Of a stretch of 64,000 bases of DNA, positions 24,919-33,809 are shown in pieces. The stretch is taken from positions 1 to 64,000 of the forward strand of contig JAUXWS010000100.1 of assembly GCA_030685015.1 (NCBI GenBank). Reading direction: 5' to 3'. The DNA is from a bacterium. GTDB taxonomy: Bacteria; CAIWAD01. Position numbers and translations under genes: made by a program. Under the pieces are notes generated by a model. That model was not told where the DNA came from. It saw nothing but the letters and a program-made list of their open reading frames with translations, and searched no databases. Each line of letters opens with the position of its first letter. Position 1 is the first letter of the stretch.

Positions 24919-26313
24919 TCAATCAAGGGACAGCTCGTGCTTCTTGATGCGGTAGCGCATCGTTTCGCGGCTGAGGCCAAGCAGGCGCGCCGCCTTCGAG
25001 ACATTGTAGCGGGTCTGCTTCATGGCCCGCGCCAGCAGGATCCGCTCGAACTCGTCCAGGGAGAAACCGCTCTCCGGGATCTCGAAATCGTAGCCGATGC
25101 GCTGGCGGGGCGCCCCGTCACCGTTGCCGCCCTCGCGGGTGGCGCGCCGCCGATAGAGCCGCAGGTGTTCCGTGTCGACCCAGTCGTCGGCCTCGATGAG
25201 GACGGCGCGCTCCACCGCGTTGCGCAGCTCCCGCACATTGCCCGGCCACGGATAGGAGCGCATGGCCTGCAACGCCTGCGGCGTGAAGCCCTTGATTGTC
25301 CGGGCGTGCTCCCGACAGAAGCGCTTGAGGAAGTACTCGGCCAGCACGGCCACGTCCTCCTCCCGCTCCCGCAGCGGCGGCAGGTCCAGCACGATCACGC
25401 TCAGGCGAAAATAGAGGTCCTCGCGGAAGACGTGCTGCTGGATCATGTCGTCCAGATTCTTGTGGGTGGCTGCCACGAAGCGGATGTCCACGGGGATGAG
25501 GCGGTCGCCGCCCACCCGCCGCACGGCCCGCTCCTCCAGCACCCGCAGGATCTTGGCCTGCAGGTTGAAGTCCATGTCACCGATCTCGTCAAGGAAGAAG
25601 GTGCCGCCGTGGGCGCGCTCGAGGAGGCCGATCTTGCGCTCCTTGGCGTCGGTGAAGGAGCCCTTCTCGTGGCCGAAGAGCTCGCTCTCCAGCAGTTGGG
25701 GCGGGATGGCCGAGCAGTTCACCTCGATGAAGGGCTCGGTGGCGCGCGGCGAGTTGAAATGGAGGGCGCGGGCGAAGAGCTCCTTGCCCGTGCCCGTCTC
25801 GCCCCGGATGAGCACGGTGTTGGCCGTGGAGGCGGCCACCTTGGCGGTGGCATCCAGGGCGCGCTTCATGGCGTGGGACGTGCTGATGATGGTGGAGAAG
25901 CGGCCGTCCCCCTGCTGTTTCTGCAGGAGCTCCATCTGCATGCGGTCGCGGATCTCGCGCCGCACCTTGTCCACCACCAGGCGCAGCTGTTCCAGGTTGA
26001 TGGGCTTGATGAGGAAGTCGGAGGCGCCGTGGCGCATGGACTCCACCACGTTCTTGCTGCTGAACTCCCCCGTGATCATGACGCAATGAAGGGCGGCGTG
26101 CATGGCGCGCAGCTTCTCCAGCACGGCGATGCCGGAGATGTCTGGCAGGTTGACGTCCAGCAGCACAAGGTCCGGCGTGCAGACCGCGGCGCCCTCCAGC
26201 GCCTCGCGGCCGTTGGCGAAGGTGTGGACCTCATGGCCCAGCCCGCCGACGAATTCGCCCAGCAGGCGCCGGGTCTCCCGGTCGTCGTCGACGATGAAGA
26301 CATGGTAGCTCAT
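24919..26313 (-). CDS. Sigma-54 response regulator (NtrC family) with variant GAFTGA loop
   Basis: A 464-residue activator. The receiver holds Asp9-11, the phospho-acceptor Asp53 and Lys103. The AAA+ domain has Walker A GETGTGKE (171-178) and Walker B GTFFLDEIGD. The loop that contacts sigma-54 reads GSFTDA (218-223) instead of GAFTGA. A Fis-type helix-turn-helix ends the protein (YNVSKAARLLGLSRETMRYRIK). The ATG at 26313 has AGGAGG upstream and overlaps the rsgA stop as ATGA. No sensor kinase gene is adjacent. The sugar transferase directly downstream is a possible co-regulated gene, but no -24/-12 site was seen. Confidence 0.9.
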   Translation of the reverse strand: MSYHVFIVDDDRETRRLLGEFVGGLGHEVHTFANGREALEGAAVCTPDLVLLDVNLPDISGIAVLEKLRAMHAALHCVMITGEFSSKNVVESMRHGASDFLIKPINLEQLRLVVDKVRREIRDRMQMELLQKQQGDGRFSTIISTSHAMKRALDATAKVAASTANTVLIRGETGTGKELFARALHFNSPRATEPFIEVNCSAIPPQLLESELFGHEKGSFTDAKERKIGLLERAHGGTFFLDEIGDMDFNLQAKILRVLEERAVRRVGGDRLIPVDIRFVAATHKNLDDMIQQHVFREDLYFRLSVIVLDLPPLREREEDVAVLAEYFLKRFCREHARTIKGFTPQALQAMRSYPWPGNVRELRNAVERAVLIEADDWVDTEHLRLYRRRATREGGNGDGAPRQRIGYDFEIPESGFSLDEFERILLARAMKQTRYNVSKAARLLGLSRETMRYRIKKHELSLD

Positions 26314-27431
26314 CCGCCCTCCTCTAGCAGGCTCTCCACGATCTGCAGGTAGGTGCGGAAGCGCAGCGGGTTGACCCTGCCCGCGTCCACCGCCTCCAGC
26401 ACCGCGCAATCCGGCTCGTGGGTGTGTGTGCAGTCGTTGAATCGGCATTTCGCCGCCCATTCCCGCAGCTCCGGGTAGAGGGCCGCCACCTCCTGCGGCG
26501 TCATGCGCCACAGGGTGAATTCCTTGATGCCCGGCGTGTCGGCCACGTAGCCGCCGAAGCGGAAGGGGATCAGGCGCGAGTGGGTGGTGGTGTGGCGGCC
26601 CTTGCGCGCCTGGCGCATCACCTCGCCCACGGGGAGGCGCAGGTCTGGATCCAGGGCATTGAGCAGGGAGCTTTTGCCCACGCCGGACTGGCCCGAGAGC
26701 ACGCTCACCCGGCCGCGCAGGGCCTCGCGCAGATCATCCAACCCCCGGCCGTCGGTGGCCGAGCAGGCGAGCACGCGCAGCCCCGCCTCGCGATAGGCGA
26801 CGGCCACGTCCTCCCACGCTTCGGGCGGTGCCAGGTCGATCTTGTTGAGGCAGACCAGGGCCTGGATGCCGAAGCGCTCGGCGGACAGCAGGTAGCGGTC
26901 GATGAGCCCGGGCTTGAGATAGGGGTCCTGCACCGAGGCCACCACCAGGATCTGGTCCACGTTGGCCACCAGCACCTGTTCCACCTCGCGGTGGATCTTC
27001 GAGGCGCGGCTGATGCGGTTGCGGCGGGCCAGCACCTCCGCGATGACCCCCTCCGCCACGTTCACCAGCACGCGGTCGCCCACGGCGATGAGGGTGGCGT
27101 CATGGTGGGGCGTGCGCGTCGTGGAGCGGCTGGCGCCCGCCACGGTGCGGCCATCTGCCAGGCGCAGCTCGTAGTGGTTGCGCCGGTAGTGGACGACCAA
27201 CGCCTCGACTAGGCCGGCCGCGCCCTCCCCGCCCTCGACACCGCGGCGGGAGCCGCTGCGCACGGTGCGATGGAGGGCCTGGTCGCTCTGCTCCTCGGCC
27301 TCCTCCAGGCCCAGGACGTGGCCCTGCTCCATCAGGCTGGCGCGGCGCTGCTCGCGGCGCTCCTCGTGCCGGTCCTGCTCCTCGCGCTTGCGCTTCTCGC
27401 GGCGGCGGCGGGTCCAGGTGTTCTGTGCCAT
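26310..27431 (-). CDS. rsgA: Ribosome small subunit GTPase RsgA
   Basis: A 373-residue circularly permuted GTPase that helps late 30S maturation. After an unusually long, highly charged N-terminal extension (about 60 residues rich in Arg, Glu and Lys) comes the OB-fold, then motifs in permuted order: G4 NKIDL, G1 GQSGVGKSSLLN, G3 DTPGIKEF. The zinc knuckle CRFNDCTHTHEPDC is complete. The ATG at 27431 has GGGAG nearby and starts two bases after the acetyltransferase stop. The basic extension may add RNA contacts, which is inference. Confidence 0.93.
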   Translation of the reverse strand: MAQNTWTRRRREKRKREEQDRHEERREQRRASLMEQGHVLGLEEAEEQSDQALHRTVRSGSRRGVEGGEGAAGLVEALVVHYRRNHYELRLADGRTVAGASRSTTRTPHHDATLIAVGDRVLVNVAEGVIAEVLARRNRISRASKIHREVEQVLVANVDQILVVASVQDPYLKPGLIDRYLLSAERFGIQALVCLNKIDLAPPEAWEDVAVAYREAGLRVLACSATDGRGLDDLREALRGRVSVLSGQSGVGKSSLLNALDPDLRLPVGEVMRQARKGRHTTTHSRLIPFRFGGYVADTPGIKEFTLWRMTPQEVAALYPELREWAAKCRFNDCTHTHEPDCAVLEAVDAGRVNPLRFRTYLQIVESLLEEGG

Positions 27432-27433
27432 TC

Positions 27434-28051
27434 CTACTCCCGCCCCTTGCCCGGGGGAAGACCGGGATGGAGGTCCCTGGCGCCCGCCTCCGTCCACTCC
27501 GCGCGCAGCAGCCCGAAAATGGCGCTGTCCGACCAGGCTCCCGCCACACACCAGCGCCGGCGCAGGAGACCCTCCGCCCGGAAGCCCAGCCGCTTGAGCA
27601 GGGAGAGGGTGGCGGTGTTGCGCGGGTCGGTGTCCGCCTCGATGCGCTCCAGGCCAAGGCCCCCGCTGGCCGGGTCGGCAAAGGTGTGGGTGATGACCAA
27701 GGCCATCGCCTCCCTCATCAAGCCGTGCCCCCATTGTCCTGGCGTCAGCGCGCAGCCGATCTCGGCGCGGCGGTGCCGCGGGTTGAGATGGTGCAGGGTG
27801 CAGGTTCCGATCAGGCCGTCCCCTTCCTTGGACTCGAGCGCCCATTCCCACAGCGCGCCGGCCGCCGTGTCGAGGCGGATGGCCTCGATCAGCTCCGCCG
27901 CCTCCCACACATCGGTGAAGGGCGTGCGACTCCAGTAGCGCATCACAGCCGGATCGGACATGAGCCGGAAGAGCGCGGGGGTGTCGGCCGGGACCAGTTC
28001 CCGCAGGATGAGGCGCTCTCCGCGCAGAACCGGCTGCCGGGCCTGCTCCAT
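27434..28051 (-). CDS. GNAT acetyltransferase, RimJ/RimL type
   Basis: A 205-residue acetyl-CoA-dependent N-acetyltransferase. It begins with the typical RLILRELVPADTPALFRLM strand and helix, has the acetyl-CoA loop in GQWGHGLMREAM, and the RNTATLSLLKRLGFRAEG end motif of the RimJ/RimL/SpeG group. The substrate cannot be told from sequence; ribosomal protein N-termini are a family precedent and would fit the adjacent rsgA. Start ATG at 28051 (GGGAGG upstream), two bases after the MFS stop. Confidence 0.85.
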   Translation of the reverse strand: MEQARQPVLRGERLILRELVPADTPALFRLMSDPAVMRYWSRTPFTDVWEAAELIEAIRLDTAAGALWEWALESKEGDGLIGTCTLHHLNPRHRRAEIGCALTPGQWGHGLMREAMALVITHTFADPASGGLGLERIEADTDPRNTATLSLLKRLGFRAEGLLRRRWCVAGAWSDSAIFGLLRAEWTEAGARDLHPGLPPGKGRE

Positions 28052-28053
28052 GC

Positions 28054-29370
28054 TCACCCTCCCATCGCCCGGCGGAAGCGCTCCGCCTGCCGGATCCCCT
28101 CGGTCACGTTGACGCGCAGAAGCAGGCCCATCCCCGCCAGGAAGAAGAAGAGCAGCGAGACGATGCCCAGGCGCATGTCCCCCGTGATCCAGGTGACCAG
28201 TCCGAAGCTGACCATGCCCAGGATGTTGGCCAGGCGCCCGCTCAGTGTGAAGAAGCCGAAGAACTCGTTCTCCATGCCGGCCGGCAGCAGGATGCTCTGC
28301 AGCGCCCGGGAAACGCCCTGGCTGCCGCCCATGGCCAGGCCGGCCAGCACGCCCACCAGCCAGAACTCGCGCAGGGCGTTCCCGAACAAGCCCAGTTGCC
28401 AAGCCCAGAGCAGCGTGAGCACCCAGATGCCCAGCGTGGCCAGCAAGGCGCCACGGCGCGTGAAGCGGTCCGCCGCCCAGCCGAAGGCCATGGCGCCGAC
28501 CAGGGCCGTGCCCTGGATGACCAGGAAGAAGAGCACGAGTTCACCCTGGGCCATGCCCAGTTCCAGGGCGCCGAAGATGGAGGCGAGGCGGATCACGCTC
28601 TCGATGCCCGTCGAATAGATGAGGTTGGCCAGGAGGAAGCGCTCCAGCACGGACAGCTCGCGGAAATGGGCCAGGGTGCGGCGCACGCGCCGCAGGCCGA
28701 TCTTGAGGTAGCCGCCCAGCCGCCCGGCCGGGATCTCCACGGGCCGGTCCTTCAGCCACAGCATGGTGGGCAGGGCGAAGACCAGCCACCAGAGGGCGGT
28801 GAGGGGAAAGCTGTGGCGGTAGTCGAAGCCCGGCCACTGCTGTTTGAGCAGCAGGATGACGACGAGGAGCAAGCCCCCGCCCAGGTATCCCGCGGCGTAG
28901 CCCGCCCCCGAGATGCGGCCCGCCAGCCGGCTGTCGCCCAGCTCCGGCAGGAAGGCGTCGTAGAAGACGGATCCGGCGCTGAATCCCACGCTGCTGACCA
29001 CGAAGAGCAGGGTGGCCAGCCACAGGTCGCCCGGCCCCACCCAGACGAGGGCCGCCGTGCTGGCCACGCCGCCCAGCCAGGCCCAGGACAGGTAGCGCCG
29101 CTTGCGCCCGCTGTAGTCGGCCAGGGCGCCCAGCACGGGGGAGGCGAGGCCCACCAGGCCCATGGCCAGCGCATTGACGAAGCTGAAAATGCTGGCACCG
29201 GGAATGGCGAAGCTGTGGCCCAGCAGGTGGAAGGTGGTCCCGGCCGCGCCGCCCGCCACCTCCTGTGCGAAGTAGGCATTGAAGATGACCGCCAGGATGA
29301 CCACGGCATAGGCGCTGTTGGCGAAGTCATACATCACCCAGCCGAAAATGGCTCGTGCGCCGCGGTTCAC
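28054..29370 (-). CDS. MFS transporter, UMF1/Atg22-like family
   Basis: A 438-residue inner-membrane protein with about twelve hydrophobic helices and the UMF1 signature near its N-terminus (GWVMYDFANSAYAVVIL). The loop after the third helix carries ALADYSGRKRRYLS, matching the MFS G-x-x-x-D-x-x-x-R-R motif. Family members are permeases of uncertain substrate. There is no ATG near the expected start; I chose the GTG at 29370 because it gives the family N-terminus, with GTG 29400 as the alternative. First gene of the run leading through rsgA to the sugar transferase. Confidence 0.82.
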   Translation of the reverse strand: MNRGARAIFGWVMYDFANSAYAVVILAVIFNAYFAQEVAGGAAGTTFHLLGHSFAIPGASIFSFVNALAMGLVGLASPVLGALADYSGRKRRYLSWAWLGGVASTAALVWVGPGDLWLATLLFVVSSVGFSAGSVFYDAFLPELGDSRLAGRISGAGYAAGYLGGGLLLVVILLLKQQWPGFDYRHSFPLTALWWLVFALPTMLWLKDRPVEIPAGRLGGYLKIGLRRVRRTLAHFRELSVLERFLLANLIYSTGIESVIRLASIFGALELGMAQGELVLFFLVIQGTALVGAMAFGWAADRFTRRGALLATLGIWVLTLLWAWQLGLFGNALREFWLVGVLAGLAMGGSQGVSRALQSILLPAGMENEFFGFFTLSGRLANILGMVSFGLVTWITGDMRLGIVSLLFFFLAGMGLLLRVNVTEGIRQAERFRRAMGG

Positions 29371-29600
29371 GTTGAGGGCATCCTGTCGGTTGATTTGCAC
29401 CAAGGTCGGGAAGCAAGAGCCGGGGAACAATGGCTGGACGATCCACCGGCATGACATTCGGGCCGATCCGCGCCGCTTGTGTGGACATCTGTCCCGCCTT
29501 GCGAACGCGGTCCGCGCCGGGGTGGTGTTCTTGACCGGATGGCCGGCACCTCGGGCCGCCGCCGGCGTTCTCCCCACCAACAACCGGAGGAACACACGCC

Positions 29601-29921
29601 ATGAGCCATGATCCGCACGTCGAACGCCTGCCCTTTCCCACCCGACGGCTCACCATCGGACAGGTCCGATTCGAGGAGTACATCATCCCCGATGATCGGC
29701 GGGAGGAGGTGCTGAGGCTGCTCTACCTGTTCCGGCCCGTGCCCCGGCTCAGCGCCTGGCGGGAGGACATCCACACAGGCAGGAAGTTCCGTGTCCGGGA
29801 TTTTCGAGTGTTGCGCCACGGCGGCCGCAACTGGCTGGTCAGCCCCTTCTACGAGGAAGGTGGCGGCACGGTGATCGATTGGATCCCCACCGCCCCGCCC
29901 CGCCGAGCACGAACTCCTTGA
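29601..29921 (+). CDS. Small conserved-looking hypothetical protein
   Basis: A 106-residue soluble protein, mixed alpha/beta, with no signal peptide or membrane segment. It holds a compact central part (RFEEYIIPDDRREEVLRLL, FRVRDFRVLRHGGRNWLVSP) and a Pro/Arg-rich tail. GGAGG lies about ten bases upstream of the ATG. I do not recognise a family. It stands alone, divergent from the MFS gene across a 230-bp gap in which I see nothing further. Confidence 0.6.
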   Translation: MSHDPHVERLPFPTRRLTIGQVRFEEYIIPDDRREEVLRLLYLFRPVPRLSAWREDIHTGRKFRVRDFRVLRHGGRNWLVSPFYEEGGGTVIDWIPTAPPRRARTP

Positions 29922-30018
29922 CTCCTGGCCGGAATCGGCGTATGCTGGATGGCGCCTTCCCACCTGGGATGCGCTGGCACCCCCGCCAGGTCCTCACCAT
30001 CAGCAAGGGAGAACCGCC

Positions 30019-30447
30019 ATGATCCAGAGTGGAGCCGTCTTTTGGTGGATCGCCGCCGCCTTGCTGGTGGCGGTGGAGTTGGCCACCGGCACCTTCTACC
30101 TGCTCATGCTGGCCCTGGGTGCCGTGGCGGCCGCCCTGGCCGCCCACCTGGGCCTGGCCAGCATCGGGCAGATGCTGGCCGCCGCCGTCGTGGGTGGTGG
30201 CGCCGTCTTCCTCTGGTACTTGCATCGTCGCCGGCAACCGCCCGCCCCCGGCGTCCAGGAGGATCGCAACATGCTCCTCGACATCGGCTCCCGGGTCCGG
30301 GTCGATCGCTGGGAGGAGGACGGCACGGCGCGCGTCCAGCACCGCGGTGCCAGCTGGGCCGCCCGCTGGGCCGGCCCGGGAGAACCCGCGCCGGGTGAAC
30401 ACGTCATCCGCAAGATCGACGGCAGTTGCCTGCTGCTTGAGAAATAG
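30019..30447 (+). CDS. NfeD-family membrane protein (short form)
   Basis: A 142-residue protein with two or three transmembrane helices (about 8-25, 30-45, 48-66) followed by a soluble OB-fold-like domain (LLDIGSRVRVDRWEEDGTARVQHRG, then GEHVIRKIDGSCLLLEK). This is the short NfeD layout, which lacks the ClpP-like protease domain. It is 23 bp upstream of an SPFH gene, the standard NfeD-stomatin pairing. Such pairs form membrane microdomain complexes linked to membrane-protein quality control. Confidence 0.85.
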   Translation: MIQSGAVFWWIAAALLVAVELATGTFYLLMLALGAVAAALAAHLGLASIGQMLAAAVVGGGAVFLWYLHRRRQPPAPGVQEDRNMLLDIGSRVRVDRWEEDGTARVQHRGASWAARWAGPGEPAPGEHVIRKIDGSCLLLEK

Positions 30448-30470
30448 CCACCGCCAAATCCGGAGTCGTC

Positions 30471-31382
30471 ATGGAGACCATCGCCCTGCTTCTGCTGGTC
30501 ATCGCCGGCATTTTCATCATGAGCGCCATCAAGGTGGTGCCTCAGCAGCACGCTTTCGTGGTGGAACGCCTGGGCAAGTTCCACGTGGTGCTCTCGCCCG
30601 GCCTCAGCTTCCTTCTTCCCTTCATCGACCGGGTGGCCTATCGCCACCTGCTCAAGGAGATCCCGCTGGACGTGCCCAGCCAGGTCTGCATCACGCGGGA
30701 CAACACGCAGCTCACCGTGGATGGCATCCTCTATTTCCAGGTGACGGACCCCATGCGCGCCAGCTACGGCGCCAGCAATTACGTGGTGGCGATCAGCCAG
30801 CTGGCCCAGACCACCCTGCGCAGCGTGATCGGGCGCATGGAGCTGGACAAGACCTTCGAGGAGCGCGACGCCATCAATGCCTCCGTGGTGCAGGCCCTGG
30901 ACGAAGCCGCCCTCAACTGGGGCGTCAAGGTGCTGCGCTACGAGATCAAGGACCTCACCCCGCCGGCCGAGATCCTGCGCTCCATGCAGGCCCAGATCAC
31001 CGCCGAGCGCGAGAAACGCGCCCTCATCGCCGCCTCCGAGGGCCGGCGCCAGGAGCAGATCAACATCGCCACCGGTGAGCGGGAGGCGGCCATCGCGCGC
31101 TCCGAGGGCGAGAAGCAGGCGGAGATCAACATGGCCCAGGGCGAGGCCGCCGCCATCACCACGGTGGCGGAAGCCACCGCGGACGCCATCCGCAAGATCG
31201 CCGAGGCCATCCGCCAGCCGGGCGGCGAGCAGGCCGTGCAGTTGAAGGTGGCGGAGAAGGCGGTGGACGCATACGGCCAGCTGGCCAAGACCAACAACAC
31301 CATGATCGTTCCCGGCAACATGACGGAGGTCTCCTCTCTCATCGGGACGGCCATGACTCTCTTTCGCGGCGGCGTGAAATGA
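30471..31382 (+). CDS. qmcA: SPFH/Band 7 protein, paraslipin (QmcA-like)
   Basis: A 303-residue protein with an N-terminal membrane helix (about 3-20) then a complete Band 7 domain (KVVPQQHAFVVERLGKFH, GLSFLLPFIDRVAY, DGILYFQVTDP) and a long charged coiled coil rich in Ala/Glu/Lys from about residue 170 (AQITAEREKRALIAASEGRR). This is the stomatin-like group paired with NfeD in the preceding gene. It would form large membrane-bound oligomers. CGGAG lies six bases before the ATG. Confidence 0.88.
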   Translation: METIALLLLVIAGIFIMSAIKVVPQQHAFVVERLGKFHVVLSPGLSFLLPFIDRVAYRHLLKEIPLDVPSQVCITRDNTQLTVDGILYFQVTDPMRASYGASNYVVAISQLAQTTLRSVIGRMELDKTFEERDAINASVVQALDEAALNWGVKVLRYEIKDLTPPAEILRSMQAQITAEREKRALIAASEGRRQEQINIATGEREAAIARSEGEKQAEINMAQGEAAAITTVAEATADAIRKIAEAIRQPGGEQAVQLKVAEKAVDAYGQLAKTNNTMIVPGNMTEVSSLIGTAMTLFRGGVK

Positions 31383-31427
31383 ACTTATTCGGTTCAAATC
31401 ACATTACCTGCACCTATTAAGTTCATC

Positions 31428-31456
31428 TTGCTTCTAATGCACTGTTTTGGTACAGT
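31428..31456 (+). promoter_or_regulatory. Promoter of the SatD-like gene, probably leaderless
   Basis: TTGCTT (31428-31433) and TACAGT (31451-31456) are 17 bp apart, and the -10 ends five bases before the ATG at 31462; no ribosome site is present. An inverted repeat TGAACTTA (31380-31387) and TAAGTTCA (31418-31425) ends two bases upstream of the -35 and could bind a regulator. Confidence 0.5.
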
Positions 31457-31461
31457 CGAAC

Positions 31462-32118
31462 ATGACCGTCGTGGTGATGATCGCCGATCTGGTCCGCTCC
31501 CGGGTCATCCCGGATCGGGCCGATTTCCAGCGAAGACTGGCCGGTTCCCTGCAGGAGCTGGACGTCCTCGCCGGCTCCGAATTGCTCTCTCCCGGCACGA
31601 TCACCCTGGGGGACGAGTTCCAGGCGCTGTTCCGCTCCTTCCACGGCATCCTGCCCTGGCTGCCCGTCCTGCTCAGCCGGATCGCTCCCGTGGCGGCCCG
31701 CTTCGCCCTGGCGGCGGGCCCCCTCAGCACCGACATCAATCCCAAGGCCGCCCTGGCCATGGACGGTCCAGCCTTCATCGCCGCGCGGGAGCTGCTCACC
31801 CGCCTCAAGTCCCAGCGTCGCACGGTGATCCAGGCAACGGGGGTGGGGCGGCCCGCGCCCGCCCTGGCCAACGCCGCCCTCTCCCTGCTGGCGGGCATGA
31901 TGGAGGGTTGGAAGCCGGGCACCCACGCCATCCTCGGCCGTCTCGCCTCCGGCCAGTCCGTGGATGAGATCGCCCAGGGCCTGGGCCTCAGCACGCGGGG
32001 CGTGTACAAGCACCAGGCGGGGCGGCACTTGCCGGAAGTCCGCCGTCTGCTGCAGCAGGCGGCGCAGGATCTGGACGAGCGATTCCTTGCCTGTCCGGAC
32101 GATGGAGAGAGGCCATGA
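31462..32118 (+). CDS. SatD-family protein with C-terminal helix-turn-helix
   Basis: A 218-residue protein. Its N-terminal region fits the SatD family (VVMIADLVRSRVIPDRADFQ, ITLGDEFQALF, RFALAAGPLSTDINPKAALAMDGPAF), a nucleotidyl-cyclase-like fold of unknown biochemistry. The C-terminal part holds a LuxR/sigma-4-like helix-turn-helix (SVDEIAQGLGLSTRGVYKHQ). The ATG at 31462 is supported by family start and promoter spacing; a TTG at 31447 is possible. It overlaps the next gene as ATGA. SatD with a DUF3307 membrane protein is a recurrent bacterial pair whose role is not established. Confidence 0.75.
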   Translation: MTVVVMIADLVRSRVIPDRADFQRRLAGSLQELDVLAGSELLSPGTITLGDEFQALFRSFHGILPWLPVLLSRIAPVAARFALAAGPLSTDINPKAALAMDGPAFIAARELLTRLKSQRRTVIQATGVGRPAPALANAALSLLAGMMEGWKPGTHAILGRLASGQSVDEIAQGLGLSTRGVYKHQAGRHLPEVRRLLQQAAQDLDERFLACPDDGERP

Positions 32119-32855
32119 GCACGGACGCCTTCCTGCTTCTCCTGCTGGTCGCGCTGGTCACCCGGCACGCCTGGGCGCCCCGTCCAGGCCTCCGCGGGTG
32201 GGGCGCCCAGATTGCGCTTGTGCTCGTCCAGATGCTCCTGGCCGCCCTCCTGCTCGACCTGCCGGCGCCCGTGGCCGTCTGGACCATGCTGCTGGCGGCG
32301 CAAGCGGCCCACATCCTCCTGTTGCGGCGCTTGGCCAATCCCCACCTGGCCCGGACCCTGTCCCTGGCCCTGGCCCTCCTCCTGCTGGCCCTGGTGGCGG
32401 GCGAGGCCGCCATGGTCGGCCACCCGCGCGTCGCCCTGGCCAGGGCGCTGGACCATTGGGCCGCGAGCAATGCACTGCTCTCCGCGCTTCCGCCCGATAC
32501 CGGCCACCGCCTGCTGGTGACGGCCGCCGCGCTGTGGCTGGCCGTGATGGAGGCCAACCACCCCGTCGCCTTTTTCTTGAAGCGGATCGACCTGCTGCCG
32601 GCCGCCGTCACGGCGGCGGGCCCTTCGCCCGAACCCGCCCGCGGACGCATGATCGGCCGGCTGGAACGCGGTCTTGTCTGCCTGATGGCCCTGAGCGGCA
32701 CCCTCTCCGGGCTGGGCCTGCTGCTTGCGGCCAAAGCCTTCGCCCGCTACCGCGACATGGATGAGCGGGCCTTCGCCGAGTACGTCCTGATCGGCACCCT
32801 GCTGTCCATCAGCGCCGCCCTGGCCGTGGGCCTGGCCTTCACCCTGTTCATCTGA
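32115..32855 (+). CDS. Integral membrane protein, DUF3307-like C-terminus, partner of SatD
   Basis: A 246-residue inner-membrane protein with about seven hydrophobic helices. The C-terminal segment (GLLLAAKAFARYRDMDERAFAEYVLIGTLLS) is like the end of DUF3307 proteins that accompany SatD. The N-terminal helices are too generic to place. It overlaps the SatD gene by four bases, so the two are co-translated and probably act together at the membrane. Confidence 0.65.
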   Translation: MSTDAFLLLLLVALVTRHAWAPRPGLRGWGAQIALVLVQMLLAALLLDLPAPVAVWTMLLAAQAAHILLLRRLANPHLARTLSLALALLLLALVAGEAAMVGHPRVALARALDHWAASNALLSALPPDTGHRLLVTAAALWLAVMEANHPVAFFLKRIDLLPAAVTAAGPSPEPARGRMIGRLERGLVCLMALSGTLSGLGLLLAAKAFARYRDMDERAFAEYVLIGTLLSISAALAVGLAFTLFI

Positions 32856-32869
32856 AAGCTGGAGATCCC

Positions 32870-33733
32870 GTGCCTGCCTCCTTCCAACAGCAACCCGACC
32901 TGGCCCCCGCCCTCTTCAATCTGTTGGATCTGGTGTTCCCCGGACTGGCGGCCGGCGCGGCGGCGATCCGCCAGCTGGGTGCGTCCTGGGAGGATGTCTC
33001 GACTCCCTTCGTGGTCTGTGCAGACGGCGTCGTGCTCTCCCATGTCGGTCTGATCGAGTTGCCCCTGGTGCTCATGGGCCAACCGGTGGCGGCCGGCACC
33101 CTGCACGCCGTGGCCACCCGCCCGGACCATCGCGGCAAGGGCCTTTTCCGACGGGTCATGACCGAGCTGCTGGCCCATGCCGCCTCCCGCCACGAGATCC
33201 TGGTGCTGACCACCGAACACCCGGAGTACTTCACGCCCTTTGGCTTCCGCCACGTGCCGGAACACGCTTTCCGCCTGCCCTGCCGACACGGCGGAGGCGG
33301 TCGCTCCCGGCGGCTGGATCCCGCCCAGGCGGTGGATCTCGCCCTGCTCCATCGCCTGTCGACGACGCGCCAGCCCGTCTCGCGGGTGGTCGGAGTGGGG
33401 CCGCAAGCGGCCATCCTCCTCTTCAACGAGAGCCGCCGGCCGCTCTGGTACGTGGAGGAGTTGGATGCCCTGCTCTGCCTGGAACATGAGGGAGACCTGC
33501 TGCGCCTCTTCGATGTGGTGGCGCCCAAGCCGCCTTCCTGGCCAGCCTTGCTTGCCGCCTTGCCCTGGCCGGTGTCCATGGTGGAGTTCAACTTTGCGCC
33601 TGACCAATTCGCACCCAGGGCGAAACCTGTCGCCCGCCTGCTTGAACACGATGGCCCTTCCTGGCTGATGGTGCGCGGCCCCTGGCCGCCGGATGGCCGC
33701 CCCTTCACGCTGCCACGATCGGCGCGGACCTGA
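32870..33733 (+). CDS. GNAT acetyltransferase, Eis-like N-terminal half
   Basis: A 287-residue protein. The acetyl-CoA site is HAVATRPDHRGKGLFRRVM (about 82-100), followed by LVLTTEHPEYFTPFGFRHV, as in GNAT enzymes of the Eis/enhanced intracellular survival type, though the full Eis second GNAT and sterol-carrier domains are not evident. The substrate is unknown. The start is GTG 32870 with GGAG five bases upstream; it lies 14 bp after the SatD-partner gene. Confidence 0.78.
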   Translation: MPASFQQQPDLAPALFNLLDLVFPGLAAGAAAIRQLGASWEDVSTPFVVCADGVVLSHVGLIELPLVLMGQPVAAGTLHAVATRPDHRGKGLFRRVMTELLAHAASRHEILVLTTEHPEYFTPFGFRHVPEHAFRLPCRHGGGGRSRRLDPAQAVDLALLHRLSTTRQPVSRVVGVGPQAAILLFNESRRPLWYVEELDALLCLEHEGDLLRLFDVVAPKPPSWPALLAALPWPVSMVEFNFAPDQFAPRAKPVARLLEHDGPSWLMVRGPWPPDGRPFTLPRSART

Positions 33734-33809
33734 GGATGCGCGTCCCGTCCGGCGCTTGCTAACTTCAGCGCCGTTCAGCCCAAGGCATCCCATCCAGACA
33801 GGAGCAGCC

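Noticed and set aside
15312-29370. Sigma-54 (-24/-12) promoters for the two activators
   Set aside because: GG-N10-GC candidates were looked for upstream of nearby genes and none matched convincingly.
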